Below, piece by piece: positions 52,069-61,700 of a stretch of 64,000 bases of DNA. Numbering within the stretch: position 1 is the stretch's first letter; every line of letters starts with the position of its first letter. This DNA is from Lachnospiraceae bacterium. Its GTDB lineage: Bacteria; Bacillota; Clostridia; Lachnospirales; Lachnospiraceae. The notes under the pieces are model-generated. The model saw only the letters and a program-made list of their open reading frames with translations, was not told the DNA's origin and made no database searches. Both the position numbers and the translations under genes were made by a program. The stretch spans positions 1 through 64,000 of the forward strand of contig JAFRNR010000033.1 of the NCBI GenBank assembly GCA_017430085.1. The letters are read 5' to 3'.

Positions 52069-52171
52069 TCTGACAATGCTATGGTAACATAAAGATAAAT
52101 GTTTTTCAATAGGGAAATGGTAATATTTATAAAATTTTTTAACAAACAGCGGAAGATTCCGGGAAAACAAA

Positions 52172-52196
52172 AAAACCGCCCGAAAACGGCGGTTTT
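52172..52196 (-). terminator. Terminator of the RpiR-type gene
   Basis: AAAACCGCC-cgaaaac-GGCGGTTTT, followed on the minus strand by seven T. It separates the regulator from the amidase-transporter operon. Confidence 0.85.
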
Positions 52197-52219
52197 AATG
52201 GATAAAAGAGGGCAGGCCT

Positions 52220-53080
52220 TTATTTCTTAATAGAAGAATACATGTCGCGGCCCCCGAAGAACTCCTCCACTTCCTTCATTCTGGTCCGCGCGCGGTCGGG
52301 ATCGCGCTGCGCGGTTTCTGCGAGGATCGCGTCGATGAAGGAGATCGCGCCGCTCAAGGACGGCGTGTTGTGGAAAGAAGTGTTGCTGATGATAAAGCAG
52401 CGGTCCGCATGGCGGGCGGCCGGGCTTAGGGGCGTATCGGTGAAAGCGATGTGCTTTACGCCTTTTTCGGTGACACGGGTGATCACGTCGATGGTGTCCT
52501 GCGCGTAGCGGGCAAAGCTGAAGGAGATCAGAAGGTCGCCGGGCTTTATCCGGGCGGCCACGATCCGGACGTCGCAGTTTTCCGGCGTCAGCGGGACGGT
52601 GCGGAATCCCTGCTCTCCCAACGCCCGCGACAGATAGCGCGCCAGAATGGCGGAGGATCGGTAGCCAATGATGTAAATGCCGTCAGCCCGCAGGATCTCG
52701 TCGATCAGAAGACTGAAATTCGAGATGTTCTGATCATTCTGGAAGGTCGCGATGACGTTGTTCTGGACGTTCTGAAAGACCTGCGTATAGACGTCCCGCC
52801 CTTTCATTTCGTCGATATGCTGCTCCAGCCGTTTGCCCCAGGAAGTCTCGGTCATGACGTAATTGGAGACGGCGTGGCGGAAGTCCCCGTAGCCGTTGAA
52901 CCCGAGCTGCTTGCAGTATTTGACGATGGAAGTGTCGCTGATATCCAGTTCCTCGGCCAGCTCCGTGACGGTGCGGAAAGGGATCTCCTTGTAGTTTTCC
53001 AGGAAGTAGCGGGCGATCTTTTTTTTGGTCTTGGGCAGGCCGGGATACGTGTCCTGCAGGGTTTTGAATAAAGAGTCCAT
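52220..53080 (-). CDS. RpiR family transcriptional regulator (HTH_6 + SIS)
   Basis: A 286-residue regulator. Residues 1-75 form the RpiR helix-turn-helix (TVTELAEELDISDTSIVKYCKQLGFNGYGDFR), and residues about 120-265 a SIS sugar-phosphate-type sensor domain (IYIIGYRSSAILARYLSRAL, LLISFSFARYAQDTID, HIAFTD). It sits between the two catabolic arms, divergent from the cyclodeaminase-like gene, and is the natural candidate to bind the AT palindromes there. The ATG at 53080 has AAGGA at good distance; an ATG 3 codons upstream touches the AAGG. Confidence 0.9.
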   Translation of the reverse strand: MDSLFKTLQDTYPGLPKTKKKIARYFLENYKEIPFRTVTELAEELDISDTSIVKYCKQLGFNGYGDFRHAVSNYVMTETSWGKRLEQHIDEMKGRDVYTQVFQNVQNNVIATFQNDQNISNFSLLIDEILRADGIYIIGYRSSAILARYLSRALGEQGFRTVPLTPENCDVRIVAARIKPGDLLISFSFARYAQDTIDVITRVTEKGVKHIAFTDTPLSPAARHADRCFIISNTSFHNTPSLSGAISFIDAILAETAQRDPDRARTRMKEVEEFFGGRDMYSSIKK

Positions 53081-53134
53081 GGATGCCATCCTTGCGGTCC
53101 GGCGCGTGTCCGGCGCCGTTTTTTCACTTGCTTT

Positions 53135-53163
53135 ATCCTATTACAGAAACAGATATCTGTCAA
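53135..53163 (-). promoter_or_regulatory. rpiR-type gene promoter
   Basis: On the minus strand a consensus TTGACA, 17 bases, TAGGAT, 55 bases before the regulator start. The spacer holds ACAGATATCTGT (53149-53160), a perfect 12-base palindrome. Confidence 0.7.
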
Positions 53164-53182
53164 GCCGGGCTAAAAAAGAAAA

Positions 53183-53200
53183 AATAATATAAATATTATT
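53183..53200. promoter_or_regulatory. RpiR-type operator between divergent genes
   Basis: AATAATAT-aa-ATATTATT, a perfect inverted repeat close to the 52053 site (shared core TAATATWAATATTA). It lies about 20 bases behind the regulator's -35 and just before the cyclodeaminase -35. Confidence 0.65.
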
Positions 53201-53204
53201 TTGC

Positions 53205-53233
53205 TTGATTATTGGTTTTATTTATGTTACTAT
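53205..53233 (+). promoter_or_regulatory. Promoter of the cyclodeaminase-opine dehydrogenase operon
   Basis: TTGATT, 17 bases, TACTAT, starting 5 bases after the AT palindrome and 49 bases before the start codon. Confidence 0.55.
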
Positions 53234-53281
53234 CGAAGTGGCTTCGGCCAGGAAATAATCATAACCGGAGGAAAAAGAGCA

Positions 53282-54304
53282 ATGAACAGGGAAGTGTTGT
53301 TCCTCAACAACAAGGATATGCATAATCTGGGCGCGGGAAACATGGAAGAAGTCATGCATGACGTGGAGCGTGCCTATGTGCTGACGGAAGAAGGCGACGT
53401 GATCACGCCCGGCAAAATGGTCATGCGCTGGGGCAAGACCCCGGAAGACGAAAACGTACTCGGCCGCATCAACGCGATGCCCGGCTACCTGGGCGGCGAA
53501 TATGACATGGCCGGCATCAAATGGATCGGCAGCGGCCCCCAGAACTACAAGCAGGGTCTGCCCCGCGCCAGCGTGACGATGATCCTGAACGATCCGGACA
53601 CCAAACTCCCGATCTGTTTCGCGGACGGCACCGAAGTGTCCGCCAAGCGGACCGGCGCTTCCGGCGGCGTTGCTGTCCGCCTGCTGTCCCGGGAAGATTC
53701 CAGAGTCCTGACCGTCTGCGGCGCCGGCGCACAGGGCCGCACGCAGCTGGAAGCGATCCTGATGGTCCGCCCGGGGATCGAAAAGGTCCATGTATACGAC
53801 ATCATCCAGGCCAACGCGGAGCGTTACATCGCGGAAGCGCGCGAAAAATATCCGAACGTGGCGTTCGATTTTGCCGCGGATCTGGAAGCGGCCGTCCGCG
53901 AAAGCGACGTCACCGTCTGCGCGACGCTGGCGAACGAACCGTTCATCAAGGCGGAATGGCTGAAGAAGGGCACCCTGCTGTGCAACTTCGCGGACTACGA
54001 AGTGGAATATGACTGCGTCCGTCTGGCGGACAAGATCGTAGTGGACAACTGGTTCAACATCAAGCACCGCATGGTCAGCACGGTCGCCTTAATGTGGCGC
54101 GACGGCCTGGTCAAGGACGAAGACATCTACTCCCAGCTGGGCGGCATCCTGAACGGGAGCAAGCCGGGACGGGAAAATGACGAGGAGATCATTTATTTCA
54201 ACGCGATCGGCACCGGCCTGCTGGACCTGGCCGTGACCACCCGCTGCTACCGGAAAGCGCTGGAGACCGGCGTCGGCACGAAACTGCTTTACTGGGAAGA
54301 CTGA
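53282..54304 (+). CDS. Ornithine cyclodeaminase / mu-crystallin family enzyme
   Basis: A 340-residue NAD(P)-dependent enzyme of the ornithine cyclodeaminase family, with MAGIKWIGSGPQNYKQGLPRAS (Lys80 substrate region), ADGTEVSAKRTGASGGVAVRLL and the Rossmann motif VCGAGAQGRTQLEAI (146-160). Family members deaminate ornithine to proline, reduce imino acids or make metallophore precursors. GGAGGAAAAAG precedes the ATG at 53282. The opine-dehydrogenase-like gene follows 31 bases downstream, a pairing reminiscent of opine catabolic regions. Confidence 0.9.
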   Translation: MNREVLFLNNKDMHNLGAGNMEEVMHDVERAYVLTEEGDVITPGKMVMRWGKTPEDENVLGRINAMPGYLGGEYDMAGIKWIGSGPQNYKQGLPRASVTMILNDPDTKLPICFADGTEVSAKRTGASGGVAVRLLSREDSRVLTVCGAGAQGRTQLEAILMVRPGIEKVHVYDIIQANAERYIAEAREKYPNVAFDFAADLEAAVRESDVTVCATLANEPFIKAEWLKKGTLLCNFADYEVEYDCVRLADKIVVDNWFNIKHRMVSTVALMWRDGLVKDEDIYSQLGGILNGSKPGRENDEEIIYFNAIGTGLLDLAVTTRCYRKALETGVGTKLLYWED

Positions 54305-54335
54305 CAGAATTCTGGCAAGACCGAGGAGACGGAAC

Positions 54336-55433
54336 ATGAATAAAGCGATCGCAGTAATCGGAGCAGGCAACGGCGGGGCTGCCATTGCCGCCTATCTGGC
54401 CAGTCAGGGGGCTTCCGTCCATCTGTGTGATCTTTTCCCACAGTATATTGAAGGGATCCGGAAAAACGGGGGCATCGAGCTGTGCCTGAACGGGACGGAA
54501 GAATTCCAGCCGCTGGCAATGGTCACGGCGGACGCGTGCGAAGCGATCCGGGGCACGGCCCTGATCATGGTCGTCACGCCTTCTTTCACGCACAGGATGA
54601 TCGCGGAGAAGATCGCGGGGGCGCTGGAGGACGGTCAGGTGGTCGTTCTGAACCCCGGCCGGACCTGCGGGGCGCTGGATTTTCTGAACGGCCTACGGGA
54701 GAACGGCTGCACGGCTGACGTCGTGATCGCCGAGACGCAGACGCTGATCTATTCCTGCCGGCGGATCGGGGAATCCCGCGTGGAGATCTACGGCGTGAAA
54801 AAGGAAGTGGATATCGCCGCTTTCCCGGCGGACCGGACGGATGAGGTGCTGGCCCTGCTGCATCCGTATTATCCGCAGTTTAAGCCGGTCAGCAGCTGCC
54901 TGGTCACCAGCCTTTCCAACATCGGGGCGCTGTTCCATCCCACGCCGGTGCTGCTCAACATCGGCCGCATCGAGACGGATAAAAACGGATTCCTGCACTA
55001 TATCGAAGGGATCAGCCCCGCCGTGGCCCGGCTGATCCACCGGATCGATCTGGAGCGGATGGCGGTGGCCAAGGCGTACGGGGCGGACATCCTCAGCGCG
55101 GAAGAGTGGCTGAAGAAATCGTATGACACGTACGGCGGCGACCTGTATGAACTGCTGCAGCACAACGAAGCGTATCAGGAGATCAAAGGCGCGCATTCCA
55201 TCGACGTGCGTTACGTGACGGAGGACGTGCCGATGAGCCTGGTCCCGATCTCCGAACTGGGGCATATCGCGGGCGTGGACGTGCAGAACATCGACGCCGT
55301 GATCCTGCTGCTGTCCAGCATTTATGACCGGGATTTCCGGGCGGAAGGCAGAAATGCGGCCCGTCTGGGCGTCCGGGGCTTAAGCCGCGAAGAGGTGATC
55401 GGTTTCCTGCAGAGCGGGAAGAAAGCGGAGTAA
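54336..55433 (+). CDS. NAD(P)-binding octopine/nopaline dehydrogenase family protein
   Basis: A 365-residue protein with the N-terminal nucleotide motif VIGAGNGGAAIAAYLASQG (GAGNGG at 9-14). The C-terminal half is of the Octopine_DH type: SLSNIGALFHPTPVLLNIGRIE, LERMAVAKAYG and DTYGGDLYELLQHNEAYQEIKG, with the conserved His in LFHP. Family members form or split the C-N bond of opines (amino acid plus keto acid) with NAD(P)H. It is cotranscribed with the cyclodeaminase-like gene and near a family 5 ABC importer. Direction (synthesis or breakdown) is not determined. Confidence 0.9.
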   Translation: MNKAIAVIGAGNGGAAIAAYLASQGASVHLCDLFPQYIEGIRKNGGIELCLNGTEEFQPLAMVTADACEAIRGTALIMVVTPSFTHRMIAEKIAGALEDGQVVVLNPGRTCGALDFLNGLRENGCTADVVIAETQTLIYSCRRIGESRVEIYGVKKEVDIAAFPADRTDEVLALLHPYYPQFKPVSSCLVTSLSNIGALFHPTPVLLNIGRIETDKNGFLHYIEGISPAVARLIHRIDLERMAVAKAYGADILSAEEWLKKSYDTYGGDLYELLQHNEAYQEIKGAHSIDVRYVTEDVPMSLVPISELGHIAGVDVQNIDAVILLLSSIYDRDFRAEGRNAARLGVRGLSREEVIGFLQSGKKAE

Positions 55434-55462
55434 CGGAACGGTCCGGAAGCAAATATACAGAA

Positions 55463-55485
55463 GGCGGGCAAAAGCCCGCCTTTTT
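55463..55485 (+). terminator. Rho-independent terminator
   Basis: GGCGGGC-aaaa-GCCCGCC followed by five T, ending the cyclodeaminase-opine dehydrogenase operon. Confidence 0.9.
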
Positions 55486-55535
55486 GTATGGAACGGAATA
55501 AACCCGGAAAGCGTCCCGTGTTTTCTTTCTGCCGC

Positions 55536-56180
55536 TCAGTGCTTTACGGAATACAGCGCGTTGTCCGCGTCATACCGTTCGGTTTTTACGGTATTCCCCT
55601 CTTCATCGTAATAATACACGATGCGGTAGACCTGCTTTCCGTCCGCGTCAAAATTAGTGTATTCGGCCACTTTGCCGTTCTCCGCCGGCGTATAAACATC
55701 GTAGTGCAGGACCCGGTGCTGCGCGTCTTCCGTCGTGCTTTTCACGCAGAAACCGTTCTCATCGTATTCCCGGTACGTGTAGACCGGCGCGCTGTCCGGC
55801 CAGACGCCGTAATACTCCGAGCAGGCCAGCTTCCCGTCTTCGCGATAGGTCAGGAAGGTCTTGTTCGTGGCCACGGTCCCCGCGCCGTGATGCGTTTTTT
55901 CGATGACCCGGGCGTTTTCGTCATAAACAAAAGTCGCCTTCATCAGGACGCCGTTTTTGTAGGAGAACCAGGTGCCCTCCGTGTTGTTCCCCTGCTCGTC
56001 GTAGGCGTATTCAAAGGATGCGGTTTTGACGCCGCCGGGTCCGTAACTGGTCTTGCGCACCAGACGGCCGTCCTTCCATTCGCTGACGTGGGTATAGATC
56101 AGGCCGCCTTTCGCGTCCAGACAGGTGAGTTTCGTGACGTTGCCGTCGGCGTCGCGTTCCGTGATTTCCCGGTTGCTCAT
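55536..56180 (-). CDS. YD/RHS-like repeat protein
   Basis: A 214-residue protein of repeated strand units with a Y-D-x-x-G pattern: EYAYDEQGNNTEG, FVYDENARVIEK, LTYREDGKLACSE, YREYDENGFCVKS and YYYDEEGNTVKTERYD. Such short YD-like repeats form beta sheets in RHS/wapA relatives and in standalone Clostridial proteins of unknown role. There is no signal peptide. The ATG at 56180 follows AAAGGAAA; the frame is open upstream into the corA end but the extension is unlikely. Confidence 0.7.
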   Translation of the reverse strand: MSNREITERDADGNVTKLTCLDAKGGLIYTHVSEWKDGRLVRKTSYGPGGVKTASFEYAYDEQGNNTEGTWFSYKNGVLMKATFVYDENARVIEKTHHGAGTVATNKTFLTYREDGKLACSEYYGVWPDSAPVYTYREYDENGFCVKSTTEDAQHRVLHYDVYTPAENGKVAEYTNFDADGKQVYRIVYYYDEEGNTVKTERYDADNALYSVKH

Positions 56181-56206
56181 ATCGTTTCCTTTCCTTTCTT
56201 TCGGTC

Positions 56207-57124
56207 CTACATCCACTTTTTTCTCTTGAAATACAGCAGGCATCCGCCCGCGATCGCCAGACTCACCGCGATCACCGCCGGGTACCCCCAGCGCGATTCC
56301 AGTTCCGGCATGTACCGGAAGTTCATACCGTACCAGCCCGTAAGCAGCGTCAGCGGCGTGAAGATCGTGGTGATGACGGTCAGGAGCGTGATGATGCGGT
56401 TCTGCTTGACGTCGATGCGGGTCTGGATCAGGTCGCGCAGCTGGACGGTGTAGTCGCGCATGTTGTTGACCATGTCGCGCAGGCGGTCGGCGCGGGCGGC
56501 GAAGAGGCGGAAGTAGCGGAGGTTTTCCTCCTCGAAGAAGCCGTTTTCATTCTCCTCCAGCTCCAGGCCCAGGTCCAGCAGCTGGCCGTAGTGCAGGTTC
56601 AGGTCCAGCAGGTCGCCGCGGATGTCGTTGAGGCGGGCCATGACGGGCTCGCCGTCGCCGTTCAGGATCTCGGCCTCCAGGCTCTCCAGCGTCTGCTCCA
56701 GCTGTTCCAGCCGGGCCAGGTCCGGGGCGATGATCTGCTCCAGAAAATCGTACAGAAAGCGCTCCAGCCCGGGCATCCGCCAGCGCCGGCTTTCCGCCAC
56801 GGCCTGCACGATGCGTTCCGCCAGTCCGCTCCCGTCTATGAATACGACGCCCCGCTCGTCCAGCGCGAACGCGAACGAGCCGGCCAGATGCTCCGACTCC
56901 CCCACCGCGGGAATCGCGATATTCCCCGTCAGCGAGTCGTAGTTCACGATCGCCCTTGTCTGTGACAGCGCCGGCAGCACGGCGTCCATATCGATCCCCA
57001 TCGCGAACCGCTCGCGGTCCCGCCGCCATTCCTCCGGCGTGAGCACCGCCACGTACGGCGCATCCGCCGCCGCGATATCATCCGCCCCGCAGGGGGCCAG
57101 GGTCTCCCGGATCAGGTAATACAT
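56207..57124 (-). CDS. corA: CorA family magnesium/divalent-cation channel
   Basis: A 305-residue CorA-type channel: a long acidic and helical cytoplasmic part (LEQLEQTLESLEAEIL, coiled-coil stalk), then two C-terminal membrane helices with the signature LTGWYGMNFRYMPEL (GMN at the pore mouth) and a basic tail KRKKW. It mediates Mg2+ (or Co2+/Ni2+) uptake. The ATG at 57124 has AAGAGGAAA before it. It is followed by the YD-like gene 26 bases later. Confidence 0.93.
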   Translation of the reverse strand: MYYLIRETLAPCGADDIAAADAPYVAVLTPEEWRRDRERFAMGIDMDAVLPALSQTRAIVNYDSLTGNIAIPAVGESEHLAGSFAFALDERGVVFIDGSGLAERIVQAVAESRRWRMPGLERFLYDFLEQIIAPDLARLEQLEQTLESLEAEILNGDGEPVMARLNDIRGDLLDLNLHYGQLLDLGLELEENENGFFEEENLRYFRLFAARADRLRDMVNNMRDYTVQLRDLIQTRIDVKQNRIITLLTVITTIFTPLTLLTGWYGMNFRYMPELESRWGYPAVIAVSLAIAGGCLLYFKRKKWM

Positions 57125-57172
57125 AAGATTTCCTCTTTTTTGCAAAATTCAGATGACCGTTCAGCCGGCCGC

Positions 57173-57841
57173 TCAGATGATCCCCAGCGGGATCAGGACA
57201 ACCAGCAGCAGCGCGACCAGCCCCCACTCGCCGATCAGAAACGCCTTGCGCTTCGCGGGCGCCATGTCCGGCACGTAATTGCTGGCCAGGAAGAACGGCA
57301 CGTACGTCGTGATGAACACCGGCAGCACGCCCCACCATTTGTACACCCAGATGAACGAATGGTTCGACGTCGCCGCCAGGAACGATTCGAACAGCGCGAA
57401 CAGCAGCGCCATTTCCAGCGCCCCGACCAGTTTGCAGCTGATCCCGCGCCGCCCGTTCTTCGCGAAATACCGTTTGCTCCGGCCCTGCGGCAGCATCTTG
57501 AACGAAATGATCCCCGCCAGCGAGAACATCATGGACAGCTCCCAGCACACGCCGATCAGCAGAATGAACGTAGTCGACGCATTGCTCACAGACCACAGCG
57601 GATAGCCGGTGACGTGCCCGATGATGGCGTTCCCGATCTCATACAGCCAGTGCACGCCGTACAGCGCGAGCCCGGCCTGCACCACCTCGTAATTCTTTTT
57701 GTGGATCTCCGACCAGTACACGTAGAAGACCACGGCGAGGATGAAGATGAAGGTCCAGTTGAAGTTTTCCGTGCTGCGGACGCGGATCTGGTCTACCAGG
57801 TCGCGGGCGGCCTGGGAACCGTCTCCCCAAAATTGAAACAT
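57173..57841 (-). CDS. Integral membrane protein, hypothetical
   Basis: A 222-residue protein with about six predicted membrane helices (NFNWTFIFILAVVFYVYW, YGVHWLYEIGNAIIGH, TTFILLIGVCWELSMMFSLAGIISF, KLVGALEMALLFALFESFLAA, GVLPVFITTYVPFFLA, GLVALLLVVLIPLGII). It has conserved-looking polar residues (His, Glu, Asn) within helices, but I do not recognise the family. The ATG at 57841 has AAGGAGCG before it. It is 48 bases upstream of corA on the same strand. Confidence 0.7.
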   Translation of the reverse strand: MFQFWGDGSQAARDLVDQIRVRSTENFNWTFIFILAVVFYVYWSEIHKKNYEVVQAGLALYGVHWLYEIGNAIIGHVTGYPLWSVSNASTTFILLIGVCWELSMMFSLAGIISFKMLPQGRSKRYFAKNGRRGISCKLVGALEMALLFALFESFLAATSNHSFIWVYKWWGVLPVFITTYVPFFLASNYVPDMAPAKRKAFLIGEWGLVALLLVVLIPLGII

Positions 57842-57967
57842 AGGGCGCTCCTTTCTGCATGCGCAAAGTTGAATGCGCGCGGCGCGATTCCGCGGTTTTC
57901 CGGGGTAATCATAGCACAATTTTGAGGCGGGGGGACAGGAAAAATGAGTTTTGTAAAAGATTTGTGG

Positions 57968-57973
57968 TATAAT
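57968..57973 (+). promoter_or_regulatory. -10 element before the SGNH hydrolase gene
   Basis: A perfect TATAAT 47 bases before the start codon. No good -35 is seen. Confidence 0.45.
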
Positions 57974-58020
57974 AAACAGACAAATATGACGGCGCGGCAC
58001 AGCGTCCGGAGGAACGACCC

Positions 58021-58593
58021 ATGAAAACCATAGCCTGCCTCGGCGATTCCAATACTTTCGGCTTTGACCCGCAGTCCCTCTGGGGCGAGCGCTACCCCAA
58101 AGACGTCCGCTGGCCGGACCGCCTGGCGGCGGCGGGCTTCCGCGTTCACAATTTCGGCCAGAACGGCCTGGGGGTGTCGCGGGTGGTGGCGCACGAGGTG
58201 ATGGTATGGCAGCTGCAGACGGTGCAGCCGCTGGATGCGGTGGTGGTTATGCTCGGCAGCAACGACCTGCTGATGGGGCTGTCCGCGAAGGAGACGGTGC
58301 GGGCGATGGAGAATTTGGTTTCCCTGATCCTGGAAAAAAAGGCCGCGGAAACGGTCTGGCTGATCGCTCCGCCGTCGCTGAAGCCGGGGACGTGGGTGCA
58401 GGGAGAAGAAATGATCGAGGAATCAAAGCGGCTCGCGGAGGCGTATCGCAGGCTGGCAGAAGAGAAAAAGATATGCTTTGCCGACGCCGGCGGCTGGGAT
58501 ATCCCGCTGGCGTATGACGGGGTGCACTTTACGGCCGAAGGGCACAGATCGTTCTCGGACAAATTGGCGGAATTGTTGGCCCGCCCCTGTTGA
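58021..58593 (+). CDS. SGNH/GDSL hydrolase
   Basis: A 190-residue esterase or lipase of the SGNH superfamily. Block I is LGDSNTFGFD (Ser10), the block II Gly is in NFGQNGLG, block III is GSNDLLMG (Asn) and block V is DGVHFT (Asp and His near the C-terminus). There is no signal peptide, so it acts inside the cell on an ester or acetyl group. CCGGAGGAACG precedes the ATG. It is transcribed alone, divergent from the membrane protein and corA. Confidence 0.92.
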   Translation: MKTIACLGDSNTFGFDPQSLWGERYPKDVRWPDRLAAAGFRVHNFGQNGLGVSRVVAHEVMVWQLQTVQPLDAVVVMLGSNDLLMGLSAKETVRAMENLVSLILEKKAAETVWLIAPPSLKPGTWVQGEEMIEESKRLAEAYRRLAEEKKICFADAGGWDIPLAYDGVHFTAEGHRSFSDKLAELLARPC

Positions 58594-58609
58594 AACAGGA
58601 AGAAAAAAC

Positions 58610-58638
58610 TTGTCATCTCCCCGCTTTTATGGCATTAT
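58610..58638 (+). promoter_or_regulatory. Promoter of the LRR surface protein
   Basis: TTGTCA, 17 bases, CATTAT, 116 bases before the start codon. Confidence 0.4.
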
Positions 58639-58754
58639 GATAAACAGACAAGCAACTGCGTGACCATTTCGAAGACAATCCGTCCGGCGATCGTCCGGCC
58701 CCCGGACGGAGATGAAAAAACTTTCTCAGGACCGGAGTATTCAAGGAGGTTTTC

Positions 58755-61700
58755 ATGAAACACGGAAGATTATGGCGCATCCTGAGCGTTCTTTTCCTGA
58801 CTTTGGTATTGCTCCCGGTTTCGGCACGGGCCGCCGCCCCCGAACCGGACGCGGAGATCCAGACGGCCAGCGGCACCTGCGGAGACTCCCTGAACTGGAG
58901 ACTGTCTGACGACAACGTCCTGACGATCAGCGGTACGGGAAACATGACCGATTATTCTTCGGAAAGCGCCGTCCCCTGGGCCGGCCTGCGCAGCAGCGTC
59001 CATACCGTGGTCGTCAGCGAAGGGGTGACCGGCATCGGCAAATATGCGTTTTACAATTGCACTAATCTGACCGACGTATCCCTTCCGGAGAGTCTGACGA
59101 CCGTAGGCTACTATGCCTTTAAGCAGTGCACATCCCTGCAGAGCATCGTACTGCCCGGCGGCGTCACCCAAGTCTCTTCTGAGGTGTTTAGTGGCTGCTC
59201 TGCCCTGAAGAACGTGACGCTTCCCGACAACTTGAACAGTATCAGCACCAGCGCATTCTCGAACTGCAAAAAATTGAGCAGCATTTCATTTCCGGATACA
59301 CTGACCTACATCGGCATGAGTGCGTTCCGTAACTGTACTTCGCTGACAGATGTTGTTTTTCCGGCGGGGTTGACGCAGATCAATTATCAGGGATTCTACG
59401 GTTGCACTTCCCTGACAAAGATCCGGTTTCCCGCGTCTCTGACGTCTCTTGGCAGTGAATCTTTCCGGGAATGCAGCAATCTGAAAAAGATCATTTTCAC
59501 CGGTCCCGCGCCTGCCACTTTACATAATGATGCATTTTTGTTTCTTCATGCGACGGTCTATTACCCGGGCGGAGAAACCTGGACGGAAAGCGCCATGTCC
59601 GACCCCGGCGGGACGCTCGAATGGGTCCTGGGCGGCGAGTGCGGCGATGATCTGACGTGGATGGTGAATGACGGCATCCTGGATATCTACGGTACGGGGC
59701 CGATCTGGGATTTCAACCAATCCGCAGATGTTCCCTGGTACTGGGTCAGGGATACCCTGTGGGCCGGATTGATGGATGACGGCGTGACCGGCATCGGGAA
59801 AAATGCGTTTTACGGATGCTCGGCAATGACGACCCTGACGATCCCCGATGGTGTGACCAGTATCGGCAGCGCTGCATTTTACTCCTGCAAAAAACTGACC
59901 GGTGTAATAATCCCCAGAAGCGTGACCAGTATCGGCAGCGGTGCATTCAGTTTCTGCAATCAATTGTCCCGGGTATACTTTTACGGCCCTGCTCCCGACA
60001 TCCAACGCGAGATTTTTTACAATGTCACGGCAACCGCGTATTACCCGGCGGGCCATCCGTCCTGGACGGCGGAAGTGCAGCAGACCTGCGGCGGCAGCAT
60101 CACCTGGACGGCATCGACCGTTACGCCGGGCATCCTGACAGAGCCTTCCAACGTCACGGCCATTGCGGGCGAAAACTACAGTTTTTCCGTGGAAGCATAC
60201 GGCGGGGAACTCATGTATGAATGGTATTTTCGGACGGGACCCGATGCCGAATGGCAGGCCTGCATGGAGACCTCCGGAGGATTTACCCCCGTTATATCGG
60301 CGCCCGCTTCGCTCGATCTGAGCGGGTATCAGTTCTATTGCCGCATCACAAATCCCAAGGGGACCGTGGATAGCAAAGTTGTTAAGCTGACCGTGGTTAC
60401 CAAGCCGAAGATCACCACCCAGCCCGCCAGCAAGACGGTGATCGAAGGCGACAGCGTCAGCTTCAAGGTCACCGCCACCGGCGGGAGCCTCAAGTATCAG
60501 TGGTATTACCGCAAATCGAGCAGCGACAACTGGACCGCCGTCTCCGCGGCCAGCGGCAAGACCGCCACCTATACCCTGACCGCCGCCGCCCGTCACAACG
60601 GCTATCAGTACCGCTGCCGGGTCAAGAATGCCGCCGGCTATGTGTACTCCAAAATCGTGACGCTGACCGTGGTCAACAAGCCGGCGATCACCACCCAGCC
60701 CGGCAATCTTTCCGTGGAAGAGGGCAAGACCGCCACTTTCCATGTCGCCGCAACCGGCGGGAGTCTCACGTATCAGTGGTATTACCGCAAAACGAGCAGC
60801 GACAGCTGGGCCGCCGTTTCCGCGGCCAGCGGCAAGACCGACACCTATACCCTGACCACTGCCGCCCGTCACAACGGCTATCAGTACCGCTGTAAAGTAA
60901 AGAACATAGCCGGCACCGTTTATTCCAAGACCGTGAAGCTGACCGTGGTCAACAAGCCGGCAATCACCACCCAGCCTGCCAGCAAGACGGTCGCCGAAGG
61001 CACCTCCGTCACCTTTAAAGTCGCCGCCACCGGCGGGGGCCTCTCCTATCAATGGTATTACCGCAAATCGAGCAGCGACAGCTGGACCGCCGTCTCCGCG
61101 GCCAGCGGCAAGACTGCTGCCTATACCCTGACCGCTGCCGCCCGTCACGACGGCTATCAGTACCGCTGCCGGGTCAAGAACGCCGCCGGTTCCGTAAACT
61201 CCAAAACCGCGACCCTGACGGTCGTCTCCAAGCCCGTGATCACCACCCAGCCCGTGAATGCCGGCGTGGCCCCCGGCACCATTGCGACCTTCCAGGTCGC
61301 GGCTACGGGCGGCTCGCTCAGCTATCAGTGGTATTACCGCACCTCCAGCAGCGGGACCTGGACGAAAGTCAAGACCAACGGGACCTCCGCGACCTATTCG
61401 CTGGATGCCAAGACGACCCATAACGGCTACCAGTACCGCTGCAAAATATCCAATGCAGCCGGCAGTGTCACCAGCAAGACAGTGACCCTGTCCGTCTATG
61501 ACCCGCCCGTGATCACGTCCCAGCCCAAGAACGCTTCCGTATCGGTGGGCACGATCGCGACCTTCAAAGTCACCGCTTCCGGTACGGCGGTCAAGTATCA
61601 GTGGCAGTACAAAAAGCCAGGCAGTTCCACCTGGACAAATGTATCCGCAAACGGGACGTCAGCGACGTATACGATCACCAGCGAAGAGAGACTTGATGGG

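Noticed and set aside
59520-61421. 633-codon minus-strand frame opposite the LRR/Ig gene
   Set aside because: Its repeats (GGGDGGPAVAARFAVIPLI) simply mirror the Ig-coding repeats on the plus strand.
60403-61500. 270-base tandem repeats as a CRISPR or mobile element
   Set aside because: They are in frame and encode Ig-like domains, with no spacer pattern.
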